Below, piece by piece: positions 1 through 6,253 of a stretch of DNA of 6,882 bases. The notes beneath the pieces are model-generated. The model made no database searches, was not told where the DNA came from, and worked only from the letters and a program-made list of their open reading frames with translations. This stretch comes from CAZJBP01 sp964544115 (lineage in GTDB: Bacteria > Verrucomicrobiota > Kiritimatiellia > UBA8416 > JADHWI01). Each line of letters starts with the position of its first letter. Position 1 is the stretch's first letter. The DNA lies in contig CAZJBP010000180.1 of assembly GCA_964544115.1 (NCBI GenBank), positions 1 through 6,882 of the forward strand, read 5' to 3'. Made by a program: the position numbers and the translations under genes.

Positions 1-406
1 TCAGCGACGCCCGGATGGCCAGCGCGCGGTGCTCGCCCAGCGCGACGTTGTACTCCGCGCTGCCGCGCTCGTCGCAGTGGACTTCAACGATCAGCCGCAC
101 GTTCGCGTTGTCCCGGAGGTATCCGGAGACTTTCTCGATCTTGGGCATCTCGGAAGGCTTGATCTGGAAGCTGTCGTAGTCGAACAGCACGCTCTCGAAC
201 GTAACGTCGGTGATCCGATCGCCCTCGGCAAACCGGTCGCCCATCGCGATGTCGCCCGCCACCGCCGGCTGGCCGAGATTTTCCGGGCTGAGAGCGTCAT
301 CCGAGATCTGGCCGCGCTTTCCGCGCCGCGTGGCGCAGCCCGCCACCAGCAGAACACACCCGCACACACACATCATCTTGAGAACGCTGCGCGACGTAAC
401 CGTCAT
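1..406 (-). CDS. pal: Peptidoglycan-associated lipoprotein Pal (OmpA-like), 3' end cut by window edge
   Basis: Pal is an outer-membrane lipoprotein that binds peptidoglycan through an OmpA-like domain and works with TolB in the Tol-Pal system, which keeps the outer membrane tied to the wall during division. Translating the minus strand from ATG 404-406 gives 135 open codons with no stop before the left edge. Seen: a short basic start, a hydrophobic stretch and a lipobox VAGC with the lipidated Cys at residue 24; a linker of about 45 residues; then the OmpA-like domain with FDYDSFQI (residues 75-82), the HCDERGSAEYN signature (110-120) and L123/R127 of the binding helix. The start is supported by GGAGGT at 413-418, six bases upstream. 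It lies 87 bases after tolB on the same strand, the usual tolB-pal order. The usual Gly before the signature His is Val109. The last part of the domain lies outside the window. Confidence 0.93.
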   Translation of the reverse strand, partial: MTVTSRSVLKMMCVCGCVLLVAGCATRRGKRGQISDDALSPENLGQPAVAGDIAMGDRFAEGDRITDVTFESVLFDYDSFQIKPSEMPKIEKVSGYLRDNANVRLIVEVHCDERGSAEYNVALGEHRALAIRASL

Positions 407-462
407 GTTGACACCTCCGTCAGGAACCCCACCCCGAGCCAAACCGTTCTCTATTGCTGCGA

Positions 463-483
463 CCGGGTGTCCGGACATCCCGG
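463..483. repeat. Near-perfect palindrome in the tolB-pal spacer
   Basis: The spacer between tolB and pal contains ccgggTGTCCGGACAtcccgg. The 10-base core TGTCCGGACA is a perfect palindrome and the flanking arms CCGGG/CCCGG extend it with one extra T. It could be a short mRNA hairpin between the two cistrons or a dimeric protein-binding site. There is no T-run after it on the minus strand, so it is not a typical terminator. Confidence 0.4.
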
Positions 484-493
484 CGCGGACGGT

Positions 494-1693
494 TCAGCGG
501 GGCGACCATGCAGGAAAACGCCAGTCCCCCTGCACGCGAGTCAACCGTACGGGAGGGTCTCCCATAGTGTCAAGTAGATAGACGTCCGAATGATAGCTCT
601 CCGTGCGCGTGTAGGCGATGTGGCGCGAATCAGGCGCCCAGGAGGGCGACTCGTGGTCGACATAGTCGAAGGTCAGCTGAACCTCCGTGGCGCTTTGGGG
701 CTCGATCGTCACGAGTTGGTAGCGCCCCCCGCGGCGCGAACTCAGGACGATCCGGCCGTCCGGCCCCCAGTTGGGGCTGACGTTTTCGTTGCCACGGAAG
801 GTAATCCGGCGCTCCGCGCCGCCGGACGAGGGAATCACGTAGGTCTGGGCCGAGCCGGAGCGATCGGACACGAACGCGATGTGCGAGCCATCCGGCGACC
901 AGGTCGGGCACGCCTCCGTGTTCGGCGTACGCGTCAGGCGCCGGGCCTGACGCGACTGCAGGTTGACGATGTAGAGATCCGGATTGCCATCCTTCGACAG
1001 CGTGATCGCGACCTCGCGTCCGTTCGGCGACGGCGTGGCACCGGCGTTCAGGCCCGGGTACCCCGACACGCGCTGCCGCCGGCCCGAGGCCAGCTCGATC
1101 ATGTATGCATCGGGAAAACCCCCGTGGTAGGACGTGTAGAAGACGTTCGCCGCGTCACGGCTCCACTTGGGCGAGATGCAGACCGAGCGGTCCTTCGTGA
1201 GCTGGATGAGCCCCTGGCCATCGGCGTCGCAGACGTACAGCTCCTTGCCCCCGGGGCGCGTGCCCACCATCGCCAACCGCGTCGACGCAATGCCCGGGCG
1301 GCCCTTGACGGCGAGGACAATGGCGTCGGCCACTGCGTGAGCGAGGTAGCGGGACTTTGCGGCCTCGCCGGTGAAGGTGCGGCGGAAATACGTCTGGCCT
1401 GCCGCGGCATTCAGAACGGTGCACGGCACCGACATCTGCGCGCCGGAGGCCCGCGGAGCGGCCTCCACGCGGACGGAGCCCTTCGGCGCCACCGTAAACC
1501 ACCCCGAGAGGAGCAGGTCGCGCTCGAGCGTTTCCGCGAAGGTCTTTGCGGCGGCGCTGCCGTCGCCCTGCACTGCGGTCAAATCCACCGCAGTCTTCAG
1601 CGACCCGGTCTTCACCACATCGACATCTGCCGACCGCGCCATCGCGGCGATGCCCACCACCCCCGCTGCCGCCCACCGCATCCAAAGCTTCAT
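494..1693 (-). CDS. tolB: Tol-Pal system beta-propeller protein TolB
   Basis: TolB is the periplasmic Tol-Pal component that contacts Pal and, in proteobacteria, the inner-membrane TolA. The 399-residue product is slightly shorter than the roughly 430-residue E. coli protein but looks complete. Seen: an export signal (residues 1 to about 19 or 22, with AMA or RSA as possible cleavage sites); an N-terminal D1-type domain (about 25-135) with ETLERDLLLSGWF; then a beta-propeller (about 140-399) made of WD40-like PD40 repeats, for example CPTWSPDGSHIAF (262-274), SPNWGPDGRI (306-315) and SPSWAPDSRHIAY (349-361). It ends in FPAWSPR, matching the characteristic TolB terminus. AAGGAGG at 1699-1705 lies five bases before the ATG, a strong ribosome binding site. 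pal follows 87 bases downstream, while a strong terminator lies 47 bases upstream of the start, with no recognisable promoter between. Function is clear from the sequence; TolA contact is inferred from the family. Confidence 0.95.
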   Translation of the reverse strand: MKLWMRWAAAGVVGIAAMARSADVDVVKTGSLKTAVDLTAVQGDGSAAAKTFAETLERDLLLSGWFTVAPKGSVRVEAAPRASGAQMSVPCTVLNAAAGQTYFRRTFTGEAAKSRYLAHAVADAIVLAVKGRPGIASTRLAMVGTRPGGKELYVCDADGQGLIQLTKDRSVCISPKWSRDAANVFYTSYHGGFPDAYMIELASGRRQRVSGYPGLNAGATPSPNGREVAITLSKDGNPDLYIVNLQSRQARRLTRTPNTEACPTWSPDGSHIAFVSDRSGSAQTYVIPSSGGAERRITFRGNENVSPNWGPDGRIVLSSRRGGRYQLVTIEPQSATEVQLTFDYVDHESPSWAPDSRHIAYTRTESYHSDVYLLDTMGDPPVRLTRVQGDWRFPAWSPR

Positions 1694-1740
1694 AGCGTCC
1701 TCCTTGCGCCCGGCCGATGCCGTGCTGAACGCACGCTACG

Positions 1741-1780
1741 AAAAAAGCCGCGGCCCGGCAAGCTGTTGCCGGACCGCGGC
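1741..1780 (-). terminator. Rho-independent terminator of the peroxiredoxin gene
   Basis: Read on the minus strand, two 15-base arms (1766-1780 and 1747-1761) enclose the loop CAGC and are followed at once by TTTTTT (1746-1741). All 15 positions pair in the minus-strand RNA, with one U-G wobble at the eighth position. In the opposite strand's RNA the same position would be a C-A mismatch, so the structure is built for minus-strand transcription. It begins 52 bases after the peroxiredoxin stop codon and ends 47 bases before the tolB start. Confidence 0.93.
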
Positions 1781-1791
1781 TCACATTCACG

Positions 1792-1820
1792 GGCCTGGGC
1801 GCCTTTTGTTCGCCCGGGCC
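1792..1820. repeat. Second hairpin between peroxiredoxin stop and terminator
   Basis: Arms GGCCTGGGCG (1792-1801) and CGCCCGGGCC (1811-1820) can pair over ten positions around a nine-base loop. The single imperfect position is a G-U wobble in plus-strand RNA but a C-A mismatch in minus-strand RNA. It has no T-run. It lies 12 bases after the peroxiredoxin stop and may stabilise that mRNA's 3' end, or simply reflect high GC. Confidence 0.4.
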
Positions 1821-1832
1821 ATCGCCCTCGTC

Positions 1833-2426
1833 TCACTTCGCCGCGTGCTTTGCCAGGTACGACGCCACACCCTCGGCGGTCGGCTTCATGCCTTCCTCGC
1901 CCTTCTTCCAGTTCGCAGGGCACACCTCGCCGTGTTCCTCGGTGAACTGCAGCGCTTCGAGCGTGCGCAGGGCCTCGGCAACGCTGCGCCCCAGCGGAAG
2001 GTCGTTGACCAGCGCGTGCCGGACGACGCCGTGCGTGTCGATGAGGAACAGGCCGCGCAGGGCCACCGCCTCGTTGAGCAGGACGCCGTAGGAGCGGGCA
2101 ATGCTCTTGTCCAGATCCGATACGAGCGGATAGCTGATCCGGCCGATGCCGCCCTTGCTCACCGCCACCTGCCGCCACGCCAGATGCGTGTAGTGCGAGT
2201 CGACGGACACGCCAATGACCTCGGCGTTGTGCGCTCCGAACTCCTTGACGGCCTTGTCAAAAGCGAGGATCTCCGACGGACACACGAACGTGAAGTCCAA
2301 GGGATAGAAGAACAGGATCACGTACTTGCCGCGATAAGACGAGAGCTTCAGTTTTGCAAACGAATCATCGGGCATGACCGCCTGTGCGTTGAAATCGGGT
2401 GCTTCTCTTGTGACTAGCGTTGACAT
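1833..2426 (-). CDS. Typical 2-Cys peroxiredoxin (AhpC/Prx1 family)
   Basis: This enzyme reduces hydrogen peroxide and organic hydroperoxides using a reactive Cys, normally recycled by thioredoxin or AhpF. The 197-residue product has the usual length and no export signal, so it should be cytoplasmic. Seen: the peroxidatic site YPLDFTFVCPSE with Cys49; the matching catalytic Arg124 in ALRGLFLID; the resolving Cys169 in GEVCPANW; a GGIG motif (92-95); and a C-terminal helix (SYLAKHAAK). The paired Cys49/Cys169 and the C-terminal extension fit the Prx1/AhpC (typical 2-Cys) class rather than 1-Cys Prx6 or BCP. AAGGAG at 2435-2440, eight bases before the ATG, fixes the start. The gene is transcribed away from the large protease gene and closed by its own terminator, so it is probably monocistronic. 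No reductase (ahpF, trxB) adjoins it, so the electron donor cannot be told. I leave the symbol blank because ahpC and tsa-type names both apply. Confidence 0.95.
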   Translation of the reverse strand: MSTLVTREAPDFNAQAVMPDDSFAKLKLSSYRGKYVILFFYPLDFTFVCPSEILAFDKAVKEFGAHNAEVIGVSVDSHYTHLAWRQVAVSKGGIGRISYPLVSDLDKSIARSYGVLLNEAVALRGLFLIDTHGVVRHALVNDLPLGRSVAEALRTLEALQFTEEHGEVCPANWKKGEEGMKPTAEGVASYLAKHAAK

Positions 2427-2505
2427 CGTGTTTTCTCCTTGGATTTCCGTCCGGCTAACGAGCGCCCCGCCCCAGCGTTGCGCCGCCTCCGTTGTCAGAG
2501 GGCAT

Positions 2506-2533
2506 AAGATACCGATTGCGTGTCAGTTTGCAA
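2506..2533 (-). promoter_or_regulatory. Candidate sigma70-type promoter for the peroxiredoxin gene
   Basis: On the minus strand TTGCAA (2533-2528) and TATCTT (2511-2506) stand 16 bases apart, each matching four of six consensus positions. The predicted transcript would have a 5' leader of roughly 70 bases. The surrounding stretch is more AT-rich than the coding DNA. No clear OxyR or PerR site is visible. Position is plausible but the match is weak. Confidence 0.35.
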
Positions 2534-2604
2534 TAAGAAAAAGGTCATGAGCGATCATCATTTGTCCTCCAGCCCCGAAATGCCACCGTGCATGGCTCAC
2601 AAAA

Positions 2605-2613
2605 TGCTATATA
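2605..2613 (+). promoter_or_regulatory. Candidate extended -10 element for the large protease gene
   Basis: TGCTATATA fits an extended -10 box (TGnTATAAT-like) in the AT-rich stretch 2600-2640, about 70 bases before the gene. No good -35 hexamer is found 16-18 bases upstream. A second AT-rich hexamer, GATAAT at 2632-2637, is an alternative. Both are weak. Confidence 0.25.
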
Positions 2614-2670
2614 GTTCGGGTCTAAATCGGCGATAATTTGAGGTCTCTCTAGTTTGGGGGACGCATGGAC

Positions 2671-2685
2671 AAGGAGGGCAGGGTG
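2671..2685 (+). promoter_or_regulatory. Strong ribosome binding site selecting a GTG start
   Basis: A perfect AAGGAGG (2671-2677) lies five bases before an in-frame GTG (2683-2685), six codons inside the longest reading frame. The upstream ATG at 2665 has only a G-run (2656-2660) in front of it. Starting at GTG also removes the acidic residues D, K, E from the front of the signal peptide, leaving a typical basic start (MIPKSAARFIRAL). Confidence 0.65.
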
Positions 2686-5600
2686 ATACCAAAATCCGCG
2701 GCACGATTCATCCGCGCGCTCGCTGCGGCGCTGGCCGTGCTTTCGGGCGGGAGCGGGGGGCCGGCGGCTGGTGTCGCTTCTGAAGCAGCTCCCGGACAAC
2801 CCGCTATGCTTGGCGGGAGGCTGGATTTTGGCGTGAACGAACTGCCGCCGGGGATGTTCCGTGCCGAAATCGAGGCTCTCACCCCTGAGGCCAGGGACCG
2901 CGTTCTGGCCAGGCTGCGCGGCTTTGCGTTTCCCGCCGCCGATACGGCGTATCTCCACACCGACGCCGCGGGCGCCATCCTCTACGCCGACGACTTTCCT
3001 CCGCCGACCGCAGCCGCCAGAACCGACGCGGCGTCGACGCCGGTCACCATCGATGGAACGGTAAACGTCTCCCCCTTCCCGGCAGCGCTGAAATTCCACA
3101 GCCGTCCCGGCGCAGTGAATGTGATCTTCCTGGATTTCGACGGCCATTCGGTCAGCGGCACCGCGTGGAACACGTCGCTTGGGCGGGATCCGATCCCGGC
3201 CGTGGCCTTCAGCGCCGACAGCGACTACGCCACGTTCAGCGATGCCGAGCAGCTCATTATCCGTCGGGTCTGGCAGCGCGTCGCGGAGGATTACGCGCCC
3301 TTCGACGTCGACGTCACCACCGAGGCCCCCGCCGCCTTCAATTCCCAGACGGCCCACGCGCTGATCACGCGCAGCACCGACGCCAACGGAGCGAGCAACC
3401 CCTACCCCACCTCCGGCGGCGTGGCCTATATCGACGTGTTCGGTCTGGCTTCCTACGCGAGCTATCAACCGGCCTGGATCTACAGCGACAACCTGAGCGA
3501 AAACGAAAACTACATCGGCGAGGCGACGTCGCACGAGGTGGGCCACAACATGGGCATGAGCCACGACGGCACTACCACCGGATCGGCCTACTACGAGGGG
3601 CACGGTTCCGGCGCCACCGGCTGGGCCCCGATCATGGGCGTCGGCTACTACCAGCCGATGACGCAATGGAGCAAGGGCGAGTACTACCTGNNNNNNNNNN
3701 TGGCCAATAACACCACCGACGACGACCTCGCCATCATCTCGGGCAAGCTCACCTACCGGGCGGACGACCACGGCGCCACCCTCGCTTCCGCGGTATTTCT
3801 TCAGATGACCGGCGGAACGAACATCCTGAGCACCACGCCGGAGACCGACCCGGACAACACCGGCACCGCGAACAAGGGCATCATCGCCACGGCGGGTGAC
3901 GTGGACCTCTGGGCGCTGGTCACCGGCGGCGGACCGGTCCGCATCGACGTGAACCCGTGGATCGGCCCCAGCGGACTCCGCGGCGGAAATCTGGATGTCC
4001 GCCTGCGCCTCCTCAACGGCGCCGGCACCGTGCTGGCCGAGGACAACCCGGCGCTGGAGACGCGGGCGTCCATCCAAACCAGCCTGACCAACGGCGTCTA
4101 CTACCTGGAGGTCAGCGGGACCGGCACCGGCACCCCATTGGCCAACCCGCCCAGCGGCTACACCGCCTACGCTTCGATCGGCCAGTACTTTATCGGCGGA
4201 TGGCTGCAGCCGGTGAGCGGCGTGGCGATTCCGCCATCGGCGACACTCACCGCGACGGACATCGCGCAGCCCGGCCTGACCGGGCACTCATTGACCGTGA
4301 CGTACACCGACAACGTGGCGATCAACGTCTCCACGATCGACGGCGCCGACATCCGCGTGACGGGGCCCAACGGCTACAGCAGGCTGGCATCTCTTCAGGC
4401 CATCGGCGAGGCCGGCAACGGCACACCCCGCACCGCCACCTACATCGCGCCGCCTCCCGGCGCGAGCTGGCAGATAGCCGACAACGGAACCTATGAGGTC
4501 TGGGTCGTCACCCAGCAGGTGGCTGACATCGAGGGCGCCTACGTGCCCCCGCAGCGGCTTGGATCGTTCGAGTGCCGCGTGCCGGTGGTTCTGTATTCCG
4601 CATTCATGTCAGCCGACCCCGCCTGGACGCTGAACACCGAGTGGGCGTTTGGGCCGCCCGCCGGGTCCGGCGGCGACCCATCTGCCGGATGGGACGGCGC
4701 GAACGTGCTGGGGTACAACCTGAACGGCACCTATGGCAGGCGCCTGTCCCTCTGCTATGCCACCACGCCCCTGATCGACTGCACCGGGGCCGCCTCGGTC
4801 AAGCTGTCGTTCCGACGGTGGCTGGGCGTCTACTCGGGCGACACGGCGAGCATCGAAGCAAAGGCGGGCAGCGGCGCCTGGACGGCTGTCTGGTCGGCGC
4901 CGGGAACCGTGGTTGACGGCGCCTGGACCTTGCAGGAGATCGACCTCTCGGCGGTTGCCGCAGGACACGCGGACGTGCAGATACGCTGGGGAATGGCCAG
5001 CAACAGCGACGGCACGCGTGGCTGCGGGTGGAATCTCGACAACGTTTTTGTCCTCGGCGACGCGCTGGTGTCCGACACCCGCCCGCCGGGTGCGTCCCTC
5101 GACGCGCCGGCGCTGACGCTTAAGGACCAGCCGGTCTACGACTTCACGGTCACCTATACCGACGACACGTCCGTGGCGCGAGCCACCCTCGACAGCACAG
5201 ACATCCTCGTCACCGGGCCCGGCGCCTACAGCAATATGGCCGCACTGGCCGGAGCGGACAACGTCGGCAACGCCACACCGCTGGCGGCCACCTACCGACT
5301 GACGGGTCCGGGCGGGATCTGGGACGCTTCCGAGAACGGCACCTATGACGTCTTCGTCCTGGCCGGCTCGGTCAAGGACACGTCAGGCAACGCCATCGCC
5401 GGGGCGAAGCTGGGAACCTTCACTGTCGCCATCCCGACGCAGACGTGGTCCCTCATAACCGGCGTCAACAACCCGGACTGGGGGGCGGTGTCCCCAACCG
5501 GCGGCGTCTTCGCCAGCGGCGCGGCGGTGACGATCACGGCAGCGCCCGCCACCTATTATGTCTTCAGCGGCTGGGGCGGCGACCTCGCGGGAACGACGAA

Positions 5601-6036
5601 CCCTGCAACCGTGGTGATGTCGGACAACCGCAGCGTCTATGCCGCGTTCGACGCGGCGATGACCACCAACCACCCGACGCCGCTGTGGTGGCTGGCGCAG
5701 TACGGCTATACGAACAACGTCGAACAGGCCGTTGATGCGACCGGAGCGAACAGCTACGCCTTGTGGGAGTCGTACGAGGCGGGCTTGAATCCAACCGACC
5801 CCAACAGCGTGGTTCGAATCACCCGCCTCGCCCTCGACGAACAACGGGGGCTGGTCCAGCTCGGGTGGCAATCGGTCAGCGGCCGCGTCTACTCTGTCTA
5901 CTACGCTCCTTCCCTGCCGCCCGTTTTCGAACCGGTCCCTGGAGGCACGGACGTGCCTTGGACGCAACCCGGCTACACCGGCCTGCTCTGGGTCACCGGC
6001 GGATTCTGGCAGATCCGAGCCCGACAGGCCCCGTAG
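2683..6036 (+). CDS. Secreted metzincin-type zinc metalloprotease with multiple extracellular beta-domains
   Basis: Predicted secreted zinc endopeptidase; substrate unknown. Numbering is from GTG 2683 (an ATG at 2665 would add six residues); 1,117 residues including four unknown at the gap. Seen in order: signal peptide (about 1-35); propeptide-like region; catalytic domain (about 145-355) with HEVGHNMGMSH, giving zinc ligands H284, H288, H294 and catalytic E285, and a Met-turn candidate M318 in APIMG; a PPC-like domain (about 355-505); an Ig-like repeat (512-634); a jelly-roll/MAM-like domain (637-792) with WAFGPP and CGWNLDNV; a second copy of the Ig-like repeat (798-918); an InlB/Flg_new-like repeat (919-990) with YYVFSGWGGDLAGTTNPATV; and a C-terminal module (997-1117) with WWLAQYG and GLNPTDPNS. 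Domain names after the protease are by resemblance. There is no PEP-CTERM or LPXTG tail, so surface anchoring is not evident. It stands alone, with a separate promoter region on each side. Confidence 0.85.
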   Translation: MIPKSAARFIRALAAALAVLSGGSGGPAAGVASEAAPGQPAMLGGRLDFGVNELPPGMFRAEIEALTPEARDRVLARLRGFAFPAADTAYLHTDAAGAILYADDFPPPTAAARTDAASTPVTIDGTVNVSPFPAALKFHSRPGAVNVIFLDFDGHSVSGTAWNTSLGRDPIPAVAFSADSDYATFSDAEQLIIRRVWQRVAEDYAPFDVDVTTEAPAAFNSQTAHALITRSTDANGASNPYPTSGGVAYIDVFGLASYASYQPAWIYSDNLSENENYIGEATSHEVGHNMGMSHDGTTTGSAYYEGHGSGATGWAPIMGVGYYQPMTQWSKGEYYLXXXXANNTTDDDLAIISGKLTYRADDHGATLASAVFLQMTGGTNILSTTPETDPDNTGTANKGIIATAGDVDLWALVTGGGPVRIDVNPWIGPSGLRGGNLDVRLRLLNGAGTVLAEDNPALETRASIQTSLTNGVYYLEVSGTGTGTPLANPPSGYTAYASIGQYFIGGWLQPVSGVAIPPSATLTATDIAQPGLTGHSLTVTYTDNVAINVSTIDGADIRVTGPNGYSRLASLQAIGEAGNGTPRTATYIAPPPGASWQIADNGTYEVWVVTQQVADIEGAYVPPQRLGSFECRVPVVLYSAFMSADPAWTLNTEWAFGPPAGSGGDPSAGWDGANVLGYNLNGTYGRRLSLCYATTPLIDCTGAASVKLSFRRWLGVYSGDTASIEAKAGSGAWTAVWSAPGTVVDGAWTLQEIDLSAVAAGHADVQIRWGMASNSDGTRGCGWNLDNVFVLGDALVSDTRPPGASLDAPALTLKDQPVYDFTVTYTDDTSVARATLDSTDILVTGPGAYSNMAALAGADNVGNATPLAATYRLTGPGGIWDASENGTYDVFVLAGSVKDTSGNAIAGAKLGTFTVAIPTQTWSLITGVNNPDWGAVSPTGGVFASGAAVTITAAPATYYVFSGWGGDLAGTTNPATVVMSDNRSVYAAFDAAMTTNHPTPLWWLAQYGYTNNVEQAVDATGANSYALWESYEAGLNPTDPNSVVRITRLALDEQRGLVQLGWQSVSGRVYSVYYAPSLPPVFEPVPGGTDVPWTQPGYTGLLWVTGGFWQIRARQAP
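3691..3700. other. Assembly gap (ten N) inside the protease gene
   Basis: Ten N interrupt the gene just after the catalytic domain's GEYYL. The reading frame stays open on both sides if exactly ten bases are counted. The flanks end in CTG and resume with TGGCC; joining them over the shared TG gives Tyr-Leu-Ala-Asn-Asn in frame. The true gap length is therefore unknown and may be zero. Confidence 0.95.
4216..4584 (+). repeat. Protein-level tandem module, copy 1 (Ig-like)
   Basis: This encodes about 123 residues with VTYTDN, DIRVTGPNGYS, NGTPRTATY, DNGTYEVWV and LGSFEC. Copy 2 shares the same motifs in the same order. The copies have diverged clearly, so the duplication is old; a jelly-roll domain separates them. 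Confidence 0.8.
5074..5436 (+). repeat. Protein-level tandem module, copy 2 (Ig-like)
   Basis: This encodes about 121 residues with VTYTDD, DILVTGPGAYS, NATPLAATY, ENGTYDVFV and LGTFTV, aligning along its length with copy 1. Such modules are typical of large secreted proteins with adhesive or spacer roles; the exact fold is inferred. Confidence 0.8.
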
Positions 6037-6040
6037 CGGG

Positions 6041-6109
6041 TGTCTCATCTGTCGCGGCTGTATGCGCCGGTGACACACCCATGCCACCGATGAGACAGTG
6101 CATGCGACA
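6041..6109. repeat. Inverted repeat with clustered TGTCKC half-sites
   Basis: TGTCTCATC (6041-6049) is matched by its exact reverse complement GATGAGACA (6089-6097). A further pair, TGTCGC (6050-6055) and GCGACA (6104-6109), lies in the same order. An inner imperfect hairpin (GTC-CGGC around 6051-6058 with GCCG-GAC around 6067-6074) could form in the loop. It begins four bases after the protease stop codon. Without a T-run it is a poor intrinsic terminator; a processed 3' end, an operator for the next gene, or a remnant of a small mobile element are alternatives. Confidence 0.5.
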
Positions 6110-6120
6110 ATCACTGACCT

Positions 6121-6150
6121 ATCACATCGTACTCGCGTCCAATGTATTAT
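6121..6150 (+). promoter_or_regulatory. Candidate promoter for the rhodanese gene
   Basis: TATTAT (6145-6150) matches five of six -10 positions and sits in a local AT-rich patch. ATCACA (6121-6126), 18 bases upstream, matches four of six -35 positions. The leader to the start codon would be about 95 bases. The inverted repeat at 6041-6109 lies just upstream, so regulation from there is possible. Confidence 0.35.
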
Positions 6151-6253
6151 ACGAAATGCGCGTGCGCGGGGCCCGCAGCGTGGTCCGGAAGGTGCTCTTT
6201 CTCTTCACAGAGCCCGTGTGGGCGATGGATAGAACATGGAGGTTAAGAGCATT

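Noticed and set aside
590..1945. A 451-codon open frame on the plus strand opposite tolB
   Set aside because: The Arg-rich product has no domain, and the frame spans the terminator and runs into the peroxiredoxin gene. tolB on the minus strand explains the region.
1371..2417. A 348-codon plus-strand frame opposite tolB and the peroxiredoxin gene
   Set aside because: It is antisense to two well-supported genes, with no ribosome binding site or recognisable domain.
2597..2642. PerR- or Fur-like operator in the AT-rich divergent region
   Set aside because: CTCACAAAAT and ATAATTTGAG are only a loose inverted pair and do not match either consensus well enough to claim.
2545..4287. A 580-codon open frame on the minus strand opposite the protease gene
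   Set aside because: Its product is low-complexity Gly/Arg/Val-rich with no recognisable motif, it runs through the N gap, and the plus strand there encodes an unmistakable HExxH protease. High GC makes such antisense frames common.
5983..6036. PEP-CTERM or other C-terminal sorting tail on the protease
   Set aside because: The protein ends GGFWQIRARQAP with no hydrophobic helix, LPXTG or PEP motif.
6041..6097. Intrinsic terminator of the protease gene
   Set aside because: The 9-bp stem has a 39-base loop and no T-run after it, so I list it only as an inverted repeat.
5383..6114. A 243-codon minus-strand frame opposite the protease C-terminus
   Set aside because: Arg/Val-rich shadow product without motifs; the plus-strand frame carries recognisable repeat modules.
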